From assembly GCF_005280195.1 (NCBI RefSeq), contig NZ_SZPR01000008.1:655346-719345 (forward strand): a DNA stretch of 64,000 nucleotides, in the 5' to 3' direction. Below the pieces are notes generated by a model. The model was given only the letters and a program-made list of their open reading frames with translations. It was not told the DNA's origin and did not search any database. This document shows positions 9,306 to 18,670 of the stretch, piece after piece. This DNA is from Streptomyces galbus. Lineage in GTDB: Bacteria; Actinomycetota; Actinomycetes; Streptomycetales; Streptomycetaceae. The stretch's first letter is position 1. The number at the start of each line of letters is the position of its first letter. Both the position numbers and the translations under genes were made by a program.

Positions 9306-10249
9306 CTGCGCACCCCAGGCTGAGCATCGGCCTGCCCGTCTACAACGGCGAGGAGTACCTGGCCGAGTCGTTCGACGCCCTGCTGGGCCAGACGTACGAG
9401 GACTTCGAGCTGGTCGTCTCCGACAACGCCTCGACCGACGGGACCGAGGAGATCTGCCGCGCGTACGCCGCGAAGGACCCCCGCATCCGCTACCTGCGGC
9501 TGCCGCGCAACATCGGCGCCACCCCGAACCACAACCACGTGCTCGCCGAGGCCCGCGGCGAGCTGTTCAAGTGGGCCTCGCACGACGACCTCTACGGCCG
9601 GGACCTGCTGGAGCGCTGTGTGCGGGCGCTGGACGAGCACCCGGACGTCGTCCTCGCGCACACCGACCAGGCGGTCATCGACGGCGACGGCCGGGTGACG
9701 GTCCCCTACGAGTACACCCTCGCCACCGGCTCACCGCACGCCCCGGAGCGCTTCCGCAGCCTGCTGTTCGAGCCGGGCGGCGACGACTTCTACGGGGTGA
9801 TCCGCACCGACGTGCTGCGCCGGGTGAAGCCGATGGACAGCTACCACCACGCCGACCGCACCTATGTCGCCGAACTGACCCTGCACGGGCGCTTCCACCA
9901 GGTGCCGGAGCTGCTGTACTTCCGGCGCGACCACCCCACCCGCGCCGAGCGGGCGAACCCGTCCAAGCGCTCGCGGTGCGTCAACCTGGACCCGCGCCGG
10001 GCCGGGCGGCTGCACCCGACGCCGCGGCTGCTCGCCGAGTACGTCTGGGGCTTCTTCTCGGCCGTGCGGCGGGCGCCGCTGTCCCCGGCCGACCGGCGGG
10101 AGTGCCACCGCCACCTCGCCGCGTGGATGACCAGCCGGGCCCGGCCGGGCGCCGGTGAACGCGTCGAGGACCGCGCGCCGGTCGACCCGGACCGGGTGAC
10201 CGTCTCCGTCGACGCGCTGGTCGCCGGCCGCGAGGGGCGGCGGACATGA
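9302..10249 (+). CDS. Glycosyltransferase family 2
   Basis: A 315-residue GT-A enzyme. LSIGLPVYNGEEYLAESFDA and VSDNASTDGTEEICR give the GT2 nucleotide-sugar site, ASHDDLYGRDLL the D-x-D metal site, and FRSLLFEPGGDDFYGVI the acceptor region. It adds a sugar to the lipid-linked glycan in the cytoplasm. ATG overlaps the flippase stop (ATGA) and its stop overlaps the pyruvyltransferase start, so it is translationally coupled on both sides. Confidence 0.9.
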   Translation: MTAHPRLSIGLPVYNGEEYLAESFDALLGQTYEDFELVVSDNASTDGTEEICRAYAAKDPRIRYLRLPRNIGATPNHNHVLAEARGELFKWASHDDLYGRDLLERCVRALDEHPDVVLAHTDQAVIDGDGRVTVPYEYTLATGSPHAPERFRSLLFEPGGDDFYGVIRTDVLRRVKPMDSYHHADRTYVAELTLHGRFHQVPELLYFRRDHPTRAERANPSKRSRCVNLDPRRAGRLHPTPRLLAEYVWGFFSAVRRAPLSPADRRECHRHLAAWMTSRARPGAGERVEDRAPVDPDRVTVSVDALVAGREGRRT

Positions 10250-11466
10250 GCCGTGCCCCCCGGGTCGGGGTGTTCGGTCTGCTCGGCTCGGGCAACCTCG
10301 GCAACGACGGTTCGCTGGAGGCGGTGCTCGGGTACCTGCGCGCCGCGCACCCCGGCGCGTCCGTGGACGCGCTGTGCGGCGGGCCGGAGGCCGTCACGGC
10401 CCGGTTCGGCATCCCGGCGACCCGGCTGCACTGGTACCGCGGCGAGTACCGCACCGCCTCACGGGCCGGCGCGGTCGTCGGCAAGGGCCTGGGCAAGCTG
10501 GTGGACGTGGTCCGCACGGCCGCCTGGGTGCGCCGGCACGACGTGGTGATCGTGCCGGGCATGGGCGTCCTGGAGGCCACGCTGCCCCTGCGGCCGTGGG
10601 GCTTCCCGTACGCGCTGTTCCTCCTCTGCGCGAGCGGCCGGCTGTTCGGCACCCGGATCGCGCTGGCCGGCGTGGGCGCCGCCCGGATCGGCAACCGGTC
10701 CACGCGGGCCCTGGTGCGCTGGTCGGCGCGGCTGGCCGCGTACCGCTCCTACCGCGACGCCCCGTCCCGGGACGCGATGCGGGAGATGGGCGTGGACACC
10801 TCGCGCGACGAGGTCCACCCCGACCTCGCGTTCTCCCTGCCGGTCCCGCCGGCCGACCCGGCAGCCTCCGCCGCGGGCCGGGTGTGCGTGGGCGTCATGG
10901 ACTTCCACGGCGGCGACGACGACCGCGCCGACGCCGACGAGATCCACGCGCGCTACCTGGACGGCACGATCCGGTTCGTGCGCGCGCTGGTCGAGGAGGG
11001 CCGGCCGGTGCGGCTGCTGACCGGCGACCGGTGCGACGCGACGGTGGTCGCGGCGATCCTCGACGCGGTCGGCTCGCCGCTGGTCACCGCCGCCGAGGCG
11101 GCGTCCCTGGCCGACCTGATGGCCGAGACCGCGCAGGCCGACGCGGTGGTGGCGATCCGCTACCACAACCTGATCTGCGCGCTGAAGACCGCGACACCCA
11201 CGCTGGCCGTCACCTACGCGGCCAAGAGCGAGGCGCTCATGGCCGGCATGGGTCTGGGCGCGTACTGCCACCCGGCGCGCGCCCTCGACCCCGAGCGGCT
11301 GCTCGAGCAGTTCCGGGCGCTGGAGAAGCACGCCCCCGAACTGCGCCGCACCCTCACCGAGCGCAACACCGCCGCCGCACGGCGGCTGGAGCACCAGTTC
11401 ACCGCCCTGTCCGCGGCCCTGTTCGGGGCCGCCGGCCGCACCCCCACCCCGCGGGAGAGCGCATGA
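10246..11466 (+). CDS. Polysaccharide pyruvyltransferase family protein
   Basis: A 406-residue protein opening with GVFGLLGSGNLGNDGSLEAV, the G-x-x-G-x-x-N-x-G-D segment that starts polysaccharide pyruvyltransferases (CsaB/WcaK, PF04230). The C-terminal half has DAVVAIRYHNLICALKT, matching the R-x-H-x-x-I/L active region with its invariant histidine. These enzymes transfer enolpyruvate from PEP to form a pyruvyl ketal on a sugar, giving acidic polymers. Start and stop overlap the neighbouring genes. Confidence 0.87.
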   Translation: MSRAPRVGVFGLLGSGNLGNDGSLEAVLGYLRAAHPGASVDALCGGPEAVTARFGIPATRLHWYRGEYRTASRAGAVVGKGLGKLVDVVRTAAWVRRHDVVIVPGMGVLEATLPLRPWGFPYALFLLCASGRLFGTRIALAGVGAARIGNRSTRALVRWSARLAAYRSYRDAPSRDAMREMGVDTSRDEVHPDLAFSLPVPPADPAASAAGRVCVGVMDFHGGDDDRADADEIHARYLDGTIRFVRALVEEGRPVRLLTGDRCDATVVAAILDAVGSPLVTAAEAASLADLMAETAQADAVVAIRYHNLICALKTATPTLAVTYAAKSEALMAGMGLGAYCHPARALDPERLLEQFRALEKHAPELRRTLTERNTAAARRLEHQFTALSAALFGAAGRTPTPRESA

Positions 11467-12017
11467 AGGCCATCGAGGTCCCGGAGATCGACGGCGCGTA
11501 CCTGTTCGAGCCGACGCCGTACACCGACGAACGCGGCTTCTTCTGCCGCACCTTCGACGCCGACGTGGTCCGCTCGGTGGGCATCGACCCGGGCGCCTTC
11601 GTGCAGGACAGCCTGTCCCGCTCGGTGCGGGGCGTGGTGCGCGGACTGCACCTGCGCTCCGGCGCGGGCGAGGCCAAGCTGGTGCGCTGCTCGTCCGGCG
11701 CGGTCTTCGACGTGGTCGTGGACCTGCGGCCCGACTCGCCCACCTACCTGGGGCGGGCCTTCTTCGAGCTGTCCGGCGACACCCAGGTGACGCTGTACAT
11801 CCCGGCGGGCTGCGCGCACGGCTTCCAGGCGCTCACCGACACCGCCGACACCTCGTACCGCATCGACCGCCCGCACGATCCGGCCGAGGACGTGACGATC
11901 GCCTTCGACGACCCGGAGCTCGCCATCCCCTGGCCGCTGCCGGTCACGTCGATGTCCCAGCGGGACCGCGGGGCACCACGCCTCGCCGAGGTCCTGAAGC
12001 ACCGCCAGGAAGGATGA
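11463..12017 (+). CDS. dTDP-4-dehydrorhamnose 3,5-epimerase-like protein (RmlC fold)
   Basis: A 184-residue cupin epimerase of typical RmlC length. DERGFFCRTF near residue 22, SRSVRGVVRGLHLR (catalytic histidine in RGLH) near 55, FDVVVDLRPDSPTYL near 82 and YIPAGCAHGFQAL near 112 follow the family order. It would epimerise C-3 and/or C-5 of a dTDP-4-keto-6-deoxyhexose. The usual RGLHYQ is RGLHLR here, so a 3-epimerase or 5-epimerase variant is possible. No rmlA, rmlB or rmlD lies in the window; the keto-sugar must come from elsewhere. Confidence 0.85.
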   Translation: MKAIEVPEIDGAYLFEPTPYTDERGFFCRTFDADVVRSVGIDPGAFVQDSLSRSVRGVVRGLHLRSGAGEAKLVRCSSGAVFDVVVDLRPDSPTYLGRAFFELSGDTQVTLYIPAGCAHGFQALTDTADTSYRIDRPHDPAEDVTIAFDDPELAIPWPLPVTSMSQRDRGAPRLAEVLKHRQEG

Positions 12018-12024
12018 AGTCGGC

Positions 12025-13350
12025 TTGGACACTGACCAGTTCCACCTGCCCCGCTCGCGGGCGGCGAACGAACGACTGCACAGCCTGATCCCCGGGGGCG
12101 CCCACACCTACGCCAAGGGCGACGACCAGTACCCCGAGCACCTCGCCCCGGTCATCAGCCACGGCCGCGGTGCCCACGTGTGGGACGTCGACGGCAACCG
12201 GTACGTCGAGTACGGCTCCGGCCTGCGCTCGGTCAGCCTCGGCCACGCGCACCCGCGCGTGACGGAGGCGGTGCGGAGGGAGATCGAGCGCGGTACCAAC
12301 TTCGTGCGGCCGTCGGTCGTGGAACTGGAGGCGGCCGAACGCTTCCTGGCCACGGTGCCGACCGCCGAGATGGTGAAGTTCACGAAGAACGGCTCCGACG
12401 CCACCACCGCCGCGGTGCGCCTCGCACGTGCCGTCACCGGGCGCCCACGGGTCGCCCTGTGCGCCGACCACCCGTTCTTCTCCGTCGACGACTGGTTCAT
12501 CGGCACCACCCCGATGTCCGCCGGCATCCCCGGCTCGACGAACGAACTGACGGTGACGTTCCCCTACGGGGACCTGGCCGCCACGGAGGAACTGCTCACC
12601 CGGTACGAGGGCGAGGTCGCCTGCCTGATCCTGGAACCCGCCACCCAGACCGAGCCGCCCGCCGGGTACCTGGAGGGCCTGCGCGCCCTGGCCGACCGGC
12701 ACGGCTGCGTGCTGGTCTTCGACGAGATGATCACCGGCCTGCGCTGGTCGGAGGCGGGCGCCCAGGGCCTGTACGGCGTCGTGCCCGACCTGTCGACGTT
12801 CGGCAAGGCGCTCGGCAACGGCTTCGCCGTCTCCGCGCTGGCCGGGCGGCGCGAGCTGATGGAGCGGGGCGGGCTGCGGCACTCCGAGGACCGGGTGTTC
12901 CTGCTGTCCACCACGCACGGCGCGGAGACCCACTCCCTGGCGGCGGCGACGGCCGTGCTGCAGACGTACGTCGAGGAAGGCGTCACGGCCCGTCTGCACG
13001 CCCTCGGCGAGCGGCTGGCCGCCGGGGTCCGCGAGGCCGCGGCCGCCATGGGCGTCGGCGACCACGTCGTCGTGCGGGGCCGGGCCAGCAACCTGGTCTT
13101 CGCCACCCTCGACGAACGGGGCCGCCCCTCGCAGGAGTACCGCACGCTGTTCCTGCGCGGCCTCCTCGCGGGCGGGGTGCTGGGGCCGTCGTTCGTGGTG
13201 AGCAGCGCGCTCGACGACGCGGACATCGAGCACACGGTGGACGCGGTGGCCCAGGCGTGCGCGGTGTACCGCAAGGCGCTCGACGCCGGCGACCCGACGC
13301 CCTGGCTGGGAGGCCGCCCGGTGAAGCCGGTGTTCCGCCGGCGGGTGTGA
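12025..13350 (+). CDS. Class III aminotransferase, glutamate-1-semialdehyde aminomutase-like
   Basis: A 441-residue PLP enzyme of the GSA 2,1-aminomutase branch: LIPGGAHTYAKGDDQ at the start, KFTKNGSDATTAAVRLARA for phosphate binding, LVFDEMITGLRW with the PLP aspartate, and the Schiff-base lysine in STFGKALGNG (residue about 265). A TTG start at 12025 follows AGGAAGG. In this sugar operon it is more likely an aminotransferase on a sugar or small keto substrate than a tetrapyrrole enzyme. It is the last gene of the + strand block and converges with the PAP2 gene. Confidence 0.86.
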   Translation: MDTDQFHLPRSRAANERLHSLIPGGAHTYAKGDDQYPEHLAPVISHGRGAHVWDVDGNRYVEYGSGLRSVSLGHAHPRVTEAVRREIERGTNFVRPSVVELEAAERFLATVPTAEMVKFTKNGSDATTAAVRLARAVTGRPRVALCADHPFFSVDDWFIGTTPMSAGIPGSTNELTVTFPYGDLAATEELLTRYEGEVACLILEPATQTEPPAGYLEGLRALADRHGCVLVFDEMITGLRWSEAGAQGLYGVVPDLSTFGKALGNGFAVSALAGRRELMERGGLRHSEDRVFLLSTTHGAETHSLAAATAVLQTYVEEGVTARLHALGERLAAGVREAAAAMGVGDHVVVRGRASNLVFATLDERGRPSQEYRTLFLRGLLAGGVLGPSFVVSSALDDADIEHTVDAVAQACAVYRKALDAGDPTPWLGGRPVKPVFRRRV

Positions 13351-13357
13351 GGCGCCG

Positions 13358-14056
13358 TCAGCTCCGCCGCCGGCCGGTCAGGCGGTCGGCCAGCAGGTCG
13401 ACGAGGCGGGCGGCGGGTGGTGTCACCGCCAGCGCGGTGCACCAGCCGCCGAGGGCGTCCGTCGGGTAGTGGGCGCCCAGGGCGACCTGGGCCCAGCCCA
13501 TGGCGGCGCCGGCCACCAGCGACGCGCCGAGCACGAGGGCCGTGCCGGCCGCCCGGCCGGGGCGGAGCCGGCCGGCCACGACCAGGGCCACCGCGAGGGC
13601 CAGCGCGGTGGCGAAGGCGGTGTGCCCGCTCGGGTACGACAGGTTGCCGGGCCCGTGGATGGTGCGCCCCACCAGGTGCTTGAGCAGGGTGGCCGTCCCC
13701 ACGGCCGCGCTCGCGGCGGCGACGACGAGCACGGCCCCCCGGGGCCGCCGCAGCAGCAGGCACGCCGCGACGAGCGCCCCGACCAGCAGCACGGACCCGG
13801 CGGGCTCCCCCAGGAAGTCCAGGACCCGGGCGGGGTACCGCCAGGGCGGCCGCACGCTGTCCGCGGTCGGGTCGACGAGCCGGCGGTCCACCCGCCCGGG
13901 TGCGCCGTGCCCGGCGTACATCACCCCGACCACGGCGACCACCAGCGCGGCCGGTACGGCGACGGTCCCGAGGACCCGGCGCAGCGGGGGCGGCAGCACC
14001 GCGTCCGCGGCCCGCTCGCGCGCCTGCGGTACCGGCCTGGTGGTCGCTCCCCCCAC
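13358..14056 (-). CDS. PAP2-family membrane phosphatase
   Basis: A 232-residue membrane protein with about five hydrophobic segments and the three PAP2 motifs: KHLVGRTIHGPGN (K-x6-R type), SYPSGHTAF (PSGH) and GAHYPTDALGG (G-x-H-x3-D). PAP2 proteins dephosphorylate lipid phosphates, including undecaprenyl pyrophosphate, which fits the adjoining glycan operon, though it is transcribed toward it. The GTG start at 14056 is preceded by GGGAGGG. Short for a two-domain enzyme; a simple lipid phosphatase is the best reading. Confidence 0.86.
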   Translation of the reverse strand: MGGATTRPVPQARERAADAVLPPPLRRVLGTVAVPAALVVAVVGVMYAGHGAPGRVDRRLVDPTADSVRPPWRYPARVLDFLGEPAGSVLLVGALVAACLLLRRPRGAVLVVAAASAAVGTATLLKHLVGRTIHGPGNLSYPSGHTAFATALALAVALVVAGRLRPGRAAGTALVLGASLVAGAAMGWAQVALGAHYPTDALGGWCTALAVTPPAARLVDLLADRLTGRRRS

Positions 14057-14093
14057 GGAGCCCTCCCCTGCTCACCCCCGGCCCCGGACGGGA

Positions 14094-14130
14094 GCCACCG
14101 GCCACCCTAGCCAACGGGCGGACCGGTGGC
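14094..14130 (-). terminator. Possible weak terminator after the M28 peptidase gene
   Basis: GCCACCGG (14094-14101) pairs with CCGGTGGC (14123-14130) across a 21-base loop just past the stop of the M28 gene. The loop is long and no T-run follows. Confidence 0.35.
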
Positions 14131-14141
14131 AGCCCGGTCGC

Positions 14142-15911
14142 TCAGCCGGTGGTCAGGGTGGCGTCGTCGACGACGAAGCTGGTCTGCAGGCTCGCGTCCT
14201 CGGTGGCCGTGAAGGTCAGGGTGACCTGCCGGCCGATGTACGGGGTGAGGTCCAGGCTCCGCTGCGTGTAGCCCGCGGCCGCGTTCGCGTTGGAGTACGA
14301 CTGCTTCGCCGTTCCGTCGACCTTGACCTGGAAGGTGTCGTAGGCCGTGGAGCCCGACTCGGCGGTGTCGACGTGCAGCCAGTACTTCAGCGTGGCCGTG
14401 GTGCAGCCGGCCGGGATCGTCACCGTCTGGGTGATCGCGTCGGTGGCCGCGTAGCCGTAGCCCGCCAGCCACGCGTACCGGGTGCCGGAGTGCGCGCTCT
14501 GGCCGCTGAAGGTGCCGATTGCGCCGGTGTCACCGGTCCAGGGCGATGTCCCGCTCTCGAAGCCGCCGTTGGAGATCACCTGGGAGGCCGTGCAGCCGCC
14601 CGTACCGGTGACCGTGAGGGTGTACGGCGCGGTGTGGGTGGTGGTCCCGGTGCCGGTGACCGTGAGGGTGTACGTGCCGGGCGGGACCGAGGAGCCGACG
14701 GAGACCGTCGCCGTCGAGGAGGCGCCGGAGGTCACCGAGGCGGGGCTGAAGGAGACCGTGACACCCGACGGGGCGCCCGACGCCGACAGGGTGACCGTCT
14801 GCGCGGAGCCGTTGGTGGTGGCCGTGGACACCGTGGTGGTCAGGGAGGTGCCCGCGGCGGTGCTGCCGGAGGCGGGGTTCACCGCGAGGGAGAAGTCGTC
14901 GGCGGGGACGGTCGCCGAGACCGCCTGCGTCCACAGCGTGTAGGCGACGCCGTCGGCGCTGCGGTCCAGGCCGGTGGCGTTGATGTTGGCGGTGGTGTCG
15001 CAGGAGGAGTGGTAGCAGCTGTCGTAGGCCGCGCCCGCCGTGCCGCCCCACTTGGCCGCCTGCGCGGAGGTCTTGCGGGCACTCGCCCCCATCGCGTAAC
15101 CGGAGGTGGGGATGCCGTAGTTCTCGAAGGAGTAGTCGTCGGAGCGGCCCGCGCCCTCGACGTTCTCCTCCGGCTGGAGGTTCAGCGAGTCCCAGTACGC
15201 CTTCATCGGCGCGGCGGCCGCCGAGGTGATGTGGTTGATGAAGTAGCCGCCGTTGCGTGAGGCGACCATGTCGAAGTTGTAGTACGCCTTGATCGCCGAG
15301 CGCTGCGCGGAGGTCAGCGAACGGGCGTAGAAGTCGGAGCCGTTGAGGCCCTGCTCCTCGTCCGTCCACCAGCCGAAGCGGACGCGGGCCGCCATCGTCG
15401 GGTTGGTCTCGGCGAGTTTCAGGGCGACTTCGAGGAGGGTGGCGCTGCCGGAGCCGTTGTCGTTGATGCCGGGTCCGGCGGCGACGCTGTCCAGGTGGGA
15501 GCCGAACATGTAGACCTTCGACGCGTCGCCCTTGGGCCACTCGGCGATCAGGTTGGGGCCGGCGCCGCTGGTGCAGCCGGAGGTGCAGGGCTGCTCGGAG
15601 ACGGTGTAACCGGCCGCCTGGAGCTTGCCCTTCACGTAGGCGACCGAGTCGCGGTAGCCCTGGCCGGTCGATCTGCGGGTGCCGCCGTTGCGGCCGGCTA
15701 TCGCGTTCAGTTCGGTCAGGTGCGCCTGGACCTTGGTGACGTCGATGTCGGGGGCGGCCGCGGCGAGCGCGGGTGCGGCCGGCGGCGCGGCGGCGCGGTG
15801 GCCGGCGGGGGCGGGCGCGGCGCTCGCGGGCAGCGCGGCGAGGCCCAGGGTGGTCGCGGCCAGGGCGAGGCCGGTCAGGGCCAGGCGGGCGGGGAGATTC
15901 CTTCGGAACAC
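14142..15911 (-). CDS. Secreted M28 metallo-aminopeptidase with C-terminal accessory domains
   Basis: A 589-residue secreted zinc aminopeptidase close to the S. griseus enzyme family (M28A). GTG at 15911 is chosen over an upstream ATG because GAAGGA lies six bases before it and the protein then starts with a clean signal peptide ([20 protein letters not shown], Ala-rich h-region, ASA cleavage). Metal and catalytic residues are visible in order: SHLDS (His), GINDNGSGS (bridging Asp), TDEEQGL (base and ligand Glu), FDMVAS (Asp), CYHSSCD (His). An Ig-like domain of about 95 residues and a 150-residue jelly-roll domain follow; the latter is shared almost exactly with the neighbouring M4 peptidase. 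Confidence 0.92.
   Translation of the reverse strand: MFRRNLPARLALTGLALAATTLGLAALPASAAPAPAGHRAAAPPAAPALAAAAPDIDVTKVQAHLTELNAIAGRNGGTRRSTGQGYRDSVAYVKGKLQAAGYTVSEQPCTSGCTSGAGPNLIAEWPKGDASKVYMFGSHLDSVAAGPGINDNGSGSATLLEVALKLAETNPTMAARVRFGWWTDEEQGLNGSDFYARSLTSAQRSAIKAYYNFDMVASRNGGYFINHITSAAAAPMKAYWDSLNLQPEENVEGAGRSDDYSFENYGIPTSGYAMGASARKTSAQAAKWGGTAGAAYDSCYHSSCDTTANINATGLDRSADGVAYTLWTQAVSATVPADDFSLAVNPASGSTAAGTSLTTTVSTATTNGSAQTVTLSASGAPSGVTVSFSPASVTSGASSTATVSVGSSVPPGTYTLTVTGTGTTTHTAPYTLTVTGTGGCTASQVISNGGFESGTSPWTGDTGAIGTFSGQSAHSGTRYAWLAGYGYAATDAITQTVTIPAGCTTATLKYWLHVDTAESGSTAYDTFQVKVDGTAKQSYSNANAAAGYTQRSLDLTPYIGRQVTLTFTATEDASLQTSFVVDDATLTTG
14158..14600 (-). repeat. Direct repeat, copy A: C-terminal domain of the M28 gene
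   Basis: This 443-base stretch aligns without gaps (constant offset of 1863 bases) to 16021-16463 in the M4 gene, with mainly third-position differences. It encodes a cysteine-anchored domain beginning [20 protein letters not shown] and ending in VVDDATLTT. Either a recent domain duplication or gene conversion between tandem genes. Confidence 0.9.
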
Positions 15912-15953
15912 CGTGTGTCCTTCGTGAGGGGGCGGAGGGCGTGAGGTGGCGGA

Positions 15954-15994
15954 GGGCGGGAGGCGGGGCATGGGTGGTGCCCCGCCTCCCGCCC
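15954..15994 (-). terminator. Strong hairpin terminator after the M4 peptidase gene
   Basis: A perfect 17-bp stem: left arm 15954-15970, loop TGGGTGG, right arm 15978-15994. It lies between the M4 stop and the M28 start, so it should separate the two transcripts. Confidence 0.85.
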
Positions 15995-16004
15995 GCTGCG
16001 GGTG

Positions 16005-18350
16005 TCAGCTCGTGGTGAGGGTGGCGTCGTCGACGACGAAGCTGGTCTGCAGGCTCGCGTCCTCGGTGGCGGTGAAGGTGAGGGTGACCTGCTGGCCGAG
16101 GTACGGGCTGAGGTCGAGGGTGCGCTCGGTGTAGCCGGTGGCCGCGCCCGCGTTGGAGTACGACTGCTTGGCCGTGCCGTTGACCTTGACCTGGAAGGTG
16201 TCGTAGGCCGTGGAGCCGGACTCGGCGGTGTCGATGTGCAGCCAGTACTTCAGCGTGGCCCGGTTGCAGCCGGCCGGGACGGTCACCGTCTGGTTGATGG
16301 TGTCGGTGGCGGCGTAGCCGTAGCCGCCGAGCCAGGCGTACCGGGTGCCGGAGTGCGCGCTCTGGCCGCTGAAGGTGCCGATGGCGCCGGTGTCACCGGT
16401 CCAGGGCGACGTGCCGCTCTCGAAGCCGCCGTTGGAGATGACCTGGGTGGCGGTGCAGCCGCCCGCGCCCTTGACGGTCAGCGTGTACTGCGCGGTGTGG
16501 TGGGCCACGCCGTCACCCTGGACGGTGATCGTGTAGGTGCCGGGGACGGCCGACGAGGTCGTGGCGACCGTCATCGTCGCGCTGCTGCCCGAGGTGACGG
16601 AAGCCGGGCTGAAGGAGACCGTGACGCCCGCGGGGGCGCCGGTGGCGGTCAGGGCGACGGTCTGCGCGCTGCCGCTGGTGGTCGTGGTGCCGACCGTGGC
16701 GGTCGTGGAGGCGCCCGGGTCGACGCTGCCCGTGGCGGGGGTGACCGTCATCGAGAAGTCCTGGCCGGGCGTGCCGCTGCAGGTGGGGTCCCCGGTCTGC
16801 GCGGGGACGCTCACCGCGTCCCAGGCGGCCTTGGTCCTGGTGAACAGGCCGCAGGTGGCGTCCAGGTTCTTCGCGGCGGTCAGCGTCGCGGTGCGGTACT
16901 TCTTGTACGTCATGCCGCTGGTCTTCAGCAGCATGCCGCCGTAGAAGACCTTGCCGGCGTTCTGGATGCCGATGCCGGTGACCGTGGAGCTGTTGCAGGT
17001 CGGGCTGGCGGGCTTGCCGCCCCCGGGGTTGGAGCCCTCGGCCAGCAGGTAGAACCAGTGGTTCAGCGGGCCCGCGGCGGCGTGCACCTCGGTGCTCGGG
17101 ATGGCGGAGGACCAGCAGTTGGGGTCGCCGAGCTTGGAGGGGTCGTACATGTTGCGGATCGGGCCCTGGCCGACCAGGTTGATCATCTCGCCGACGAGGT
17201 AGTCGCCCGGGGTGTCGTACGGGGCGGGCTCGTTGGCGTAGGCCTCGGTCAGCGCGCCGAAGATGTCACCGGTGCCTTCGCCCAGGCCGGCCTCGTTGTT
17301 GGCGCCGCCGGGCGTGTACTGGTCGATGCCGTGGCCGAACTCGTGGGCCGTGACGTCCATCGCGGCGATCCACTCGTTCGCGTTGTTGTGGCCGATCGAG
17401 ATGCTGGAGCCGTCCCAGTAGGCGTTGACGTCGTTCAGCCCGACCTTGACCGGCCAACTCCGGCCGTTGCCGTCATGGCCGTTGCGCCCGAGCCAGTCCC
17501 GGAGCATGTTCCATTCCTTCTGCGCCCCCCACATCGCGTCGACGCAGCCGGTCTCCCTGCTCGTGGGGTTGCCGGTGCCCCAGGAGTCCGTGGACTTGGT
17601 GAAGACCGCACCCGTGCTGTAGTCGGAGCAGGTCAGACCCGGGCGGTTGGGGTCGCGCAGGGAGTACGAGCCGCCGGAGGCGGTGGTGTCGATGGACAGC
17701 GGGTTGGGGCCGTTCCACTTGCTGGTGCCGCTGCCGGCCCGTACGTCGTCCTGGGTGCCCAGGACCTTGCCGGTGAGGGCGTCCACCCAGACGTGCAGGT
17801 GGCTCGGGGCGGTCCGGGTGGCGCCGGTCAGCACGGTCTCCCAGGCGAGGCGCGCCCGCTCGCCGGCCACGCGGACGACGAGGCGGGGTGCCTGCGCCTC
17901 CTGGACGGTCGGGAGCTGCGCACGGCTGGTCCGTGCGGCCGCCGCCGCGCTGACGCGGGCCGTGGTCGCGACCGCGATCTTCGCCCTGGTGGCCGAGGAG
18001 GCGGCGCGGACGCGGCCCTTGCCGTCGGCCAGCACCACGGCGTCGCCGCCGACGACCGGCAGGCCGCGGTAGGTGCGTTCGTAGGCGACCGAGTAGAGGC
18101 CGTCGACCCAGGGGGTGACCTGCTTGCGGTCGTACCGCTCGGAGGGGCCCTTGGCCAGGGCGTCGAACCCGCTGGTGGCCGCCTTGTCGGCGGCGGACAC
18201 GGCCAGGCTGCGCGGGCTGGGCGCCGGGTCGGCGCCGGCGGCTGCGGCTGCGGCTGCGGGTGTGCCCGCCGCGAAGGCGGTGGCGGGTATGACCGCCGCG
18301 CCGAGGGTCATCGCCAGCGCGACGCCGACGAGGGTGTGTCTTCTGGGCAC
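16005..18350 (-). CDS. Secreted M4 (thermolysin-like) metallopeptidase
   Basis: A 781-residue secreted protease. GTG at 18350 follows AAGGAG and opens a signal peptide ([20 protein letters not shown], then TAFAAG). A propeptide of about 190 residues (FTP/PepSY type) precedes the catalytic domain. The zinc site is HEFGHGID near residues 337-344 with the third ligand about 20 residues on, in [10 protein letters not shown]; this replaces the more usual N-E-x-x-S-D spelling. After residue about 540 come an Ig-like domain and the same jelly-roll domain found in the M28 protein. Likely an extracellular neutral protease working with its neighbour on proteins. Confidence 0.93.
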   Translation of the reverse strand: MPRRHTLVGVALAMTLGAAVIPATAFAAGTPAAAAAAAGADPAPSPRSLAVSAADKAATSGFDALAKGPSERYDRKQVTPWVDGLYSVAYERTYRGLPVVGGDAVVLADGKGRVRAASSATRAKIAVATTARVSAAAAARTSRAQLPTVQEAQAPRLVVRVAGERARLAWETVLTGATRTAPSHLHVWVDALTGKVLGTQDDVRAGSGTSKWNGPNPLSIDTTASGGSYSLRDPNRPGLTCSDYSTGAVFTKSTDSWGTGNPTSRETGCVDAMWGAQKEWNMLRDWLGRNGHDGNGRSWPVKVGLNDVNAYWDGSSISIGHNNANEWIAAMDVTAHEFGHGIDQYTPGGANNEAGLGEGTGDIFGALTEAYANEPAPYDTPGDYLVGEMINLVGQGPIRNMYDPSKLGDPNCWSSAIPSTEVHAAAGPLNHWFYLLAEGSNPGGGKPASPTCNSSTVTGIGIQNAGKVFYGGMLLKTSGMTYKKYRTATLTAAKNLDATCGLFTRTKAAWDAVSVPAQTGDPTCSGTPGQDFSMTVTPATGSVDPGASTTATVGTTTTSGSAQTVALTATGAPAGVTVSFSPASVTSGSSATMTVATTSSAVPGTYTITVQGDGVAHHTAQYTLTVKGAGGCTATQVISNGGFESGTSPWTGDTGAIGTFSGQSAHSGTRYAWLGGYGYAATDTINQTVTVPAGCNRATLKYWLHIDTAESGSTAYDTFQVKVNGTAKQSYSNAGAATGYTERTLDLSPYLGQQVTLTFTATEDASLQTSFVVDDATLTTS
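16021..16463 (-). repeat. Direct repeat, copy B: C-terminal domain of the M4 gene
   Basis: The partner of 14158-14600; see that entry. Colinear over its full length with no insertions or deletions. Confidence 0.9.
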
Positions 18351-18670
18351 CGAGGCTCCTTGTGGGGTGGTGTTCCAGGTGGGCGGCCCGGCCCTCGATA
18401 GATCATGCGCATGTCAATCAGGGAGTCGAGGTGCCGGGCCGGCCCGTCGGTCTGCCCCCGGGCCCCTCGGCGGCCCCCGGTACTGCGCGGACGGGGAGTG
18501 CGTACCGGAACGCGAGGAGTCGGACGGGCGGCGACGAGACTAGCGACAGGCCGGCCCCGCCGGTCCTGTCCGAATTCGGCGCGTCCGCTACCGGCCAGTG
18601 CCATTGCCGGGCATATCCGGCCGGACCGCCTCTCTGGTCTCCCGCCACGGGGCGCCCGTATCGTGCCCGC
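18351..18670. promoter_or_regulatory. Divergent promoter region, M4 peptidase / LuxR regulator
   Basis: A 320-base non-coding stretch between two divergent starts. It holds the perfect palindrome CATGCGCATG (18404-18413), overlapping a TTGACA-like hexamer on the - strand about 60 bases before the peptidase start. The palindrome could be an operator for the adjacent regulator. Nothing else stands out; no hairpin or small gene was seen. Confidence 0.5.

Noticed and set aside
12025..13350. Tetrapyrrole gene hemL
   Set aside because: It sits in a sugar operon and lacks heme-gene neighbours; a family-level aminotransferase call is safer.
17200..17400. M4 peptidase as a pseudogene because of the odd second metal motif
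   Set aside because: Frame is intact, HEFGH is present and GEGTGD puts a Glu at the expected distance.
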